From Candidatus Sericytochromatia bacterium (GTDB lineage Bacteria > Cyanobacteriota > Sericytochromatia > UBA7694), in contig CAJYHH010000599.1 of the NCBI GenBank assembly GCA_913773825.1, positions 1-5,645 of the forward strand: a DNA stretch of 5,645 bases, read 5' to 3'. Below, piece after piece: positions 5,320 to 5,645 of the stretch. Within the stretch, counting starts at the first letter, position 1, and each line of letters begins with the position of its first letter. The translations under genes and the position numbers were made by a program. Below the pieces are notes generated by a model that was not told the DNA's origin, searched no databases, and saw nothing but the letters and a program-made list of their open reading frames with translations.

Positions 5320-5351
5320 AGCCCATAGCCTACATAGCCCATAACCTAGAC
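5320..5351 (+). repeat. Imperfect 16-base tandem repeat before the ABM gene
   Basis: AGCCCATAGCCTACAT (5320-5335) is followed directly by AGCCCATAACCTAGAC (5336-5351), identical at 13 of 16 positions. A decayed third unit may start at 5352 (AGCCACTACC). It lies in the 108-base gap between the sigma factor and the monooxygenase gene, 37 bases before the latter's start, where a regulator could bind. It may equally be neutral. Confidence 0.5.
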
Positions 5352-5373
5352 AGCCACTACCACCATCTAACTT

Positions 5374-5379
5374 AAGGAG
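5374..5379 (+). promoter_or_regulatory. Shine-Dalgarno of the ABM gene
   Basis: AAGGAG lies 8 bases before the ATG at 5388. It is a strong, well-spaced ribosome-binding site that fixes the start and contrasts with the sigma factor gene just upstream, which has none. Confidence 0.85.
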
Positions 5380-5387
5380 CACCAACC

Positions 5388-5645
5388 ATGTATACCGTCG
5401 TTAATCAGCTTTCTGTAAAGGCCGACTGGGCCGATCGCCTTGAGAGCGCTTTTTTACAACATCTCGATCTGCTTGAAGCCACTCCAGGCTTTGTAGGTTT
5501 TCGTTTTTTAAAAGCCCTGAACCCTGATGAAGCGCCATGTTTAGTCGAAGTGACCTGGGCTGATGAAGCCGCTTTTGATGCCTGGAAAACTTCTGAACAC
5601 TTCCGGGTCAGTCACGCCAGCATGGGGCAGTATCGTGAAGCTTTT
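5388..5645 (+). CDS. ABM-fold small monooxygenase, IsdG-like heme-degrading candidate (3' end outside window)
   Basis: Eighty-six codons are visible and the frame is open at the window end; family members are usually about 95-110 residues, so little is missing. The fold is the dimeric ferredoxin-like ABM (antibiotic biosynthesis monooxygenase) type: first strand TVVNQLSV, helix, EATPGFVGFRFLKAL, strand CLVEVTWADE, then AAFDAWKTSEHFRVSH. The positions that form the catalytic triad of staphylococcal IsdG (Asn7, Trp67, His77) are matched here by Asn6, Trp66 and His76, with the same spacing. That favours heme binding and oxidative heme cleavage for iron release, in the cytoplasm. Other ABM proteins of unknown substrate can share these residues, so heme is inferred, not shown. 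No heme-uptake gene or recognisable Fur box is visible. It may be read through from the sigma factor gene or have its own promoter in the 108-base gap. Confidence 0.82.
   Translation, partial: MYTVVNQLSVKADWADRLESAFLQHLDLLEATPGFVGFRFLKALNPDEAPCLVEVTWADEAAFDAWKTSEHFRVSHASMGQYREAF

Noticed and set aside
5270..5325. TGGGCTGT / ACAGCCCA inverted repeat around the sigma factor stop as a terminator
   Set aside because: Only 8 pairs enclose a 40-base loop and no T-run follows, so it does not look like an intrinsic terminator.

Overview
This is a bacterial window of moderate G+C content with every supportable gene on the + strand. It looks like ordinary chromosome: a ribosomal-protein end (rpsP-khpA), a stand-alone sigma factor, clean intrinsic terminators, and no phage, IS or CRISPR signals. 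Two predicted lipoproteins with Sec/Lol-type signals suggest a diderm (Gram-negative type) envelope, and a FliA/WhiG-type sigma factor suggests motility. The KhpA and S16 tails would fit a lineage near non-photosynthetic Cyanobacteriota. That placement is a weak impression from memory of the families, not something the sequence proves.

Layout. Positions 1-154 hold the 3' end of rpsP. It is followed 2 bases later by khpA (157-417), whose start abuts a perfect small hairpin, and a strong terminator (437-488) closes this housekeeping unit. Next comes a two-gene operon. It consists of a lipoprotein with a proline-rich C-terminal half (597-1718, 'LipA' here) and a 535-residue, all-helical protein with an HTH-like N-terminus (1715-3322, 'RegB' here). 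Their ends overlap by ATGA, and the unit ends in a terminator (3353-3385). An AT-rich 251-base gap with a candidate promoter precedes a second lipoprotein, rich in Gly, Gln, Ala and Pro (3574-4356, 'LipC' here), which ends in two hairpins, the second a classic terminator (4441-4470). A FliA-type sigma factor (4509-5279) follows with only 38 bases between terminator and start codon. The window ends inside an ABM/IsdG-like small monooxygenase gene (5388 to end).

How the genes may work together. The most notable feature is that LipA and LipC, otherwise unlike each other, carry the same small helical domain near their C-termini (L-x-K-x-F ... L-x-P-x-EHY), each time between proline-rich stretches. 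They flank a probable cytoplasmic DNA- or protein-binding regulator that is translationally coupled to LipA. This looks like an uncharacterised envelope lipoprotein/regulator module. Whether the sigma factor belongs to it or is only adjacent cannot be told from the sequence. No gap between genes exceeds 300 bases.
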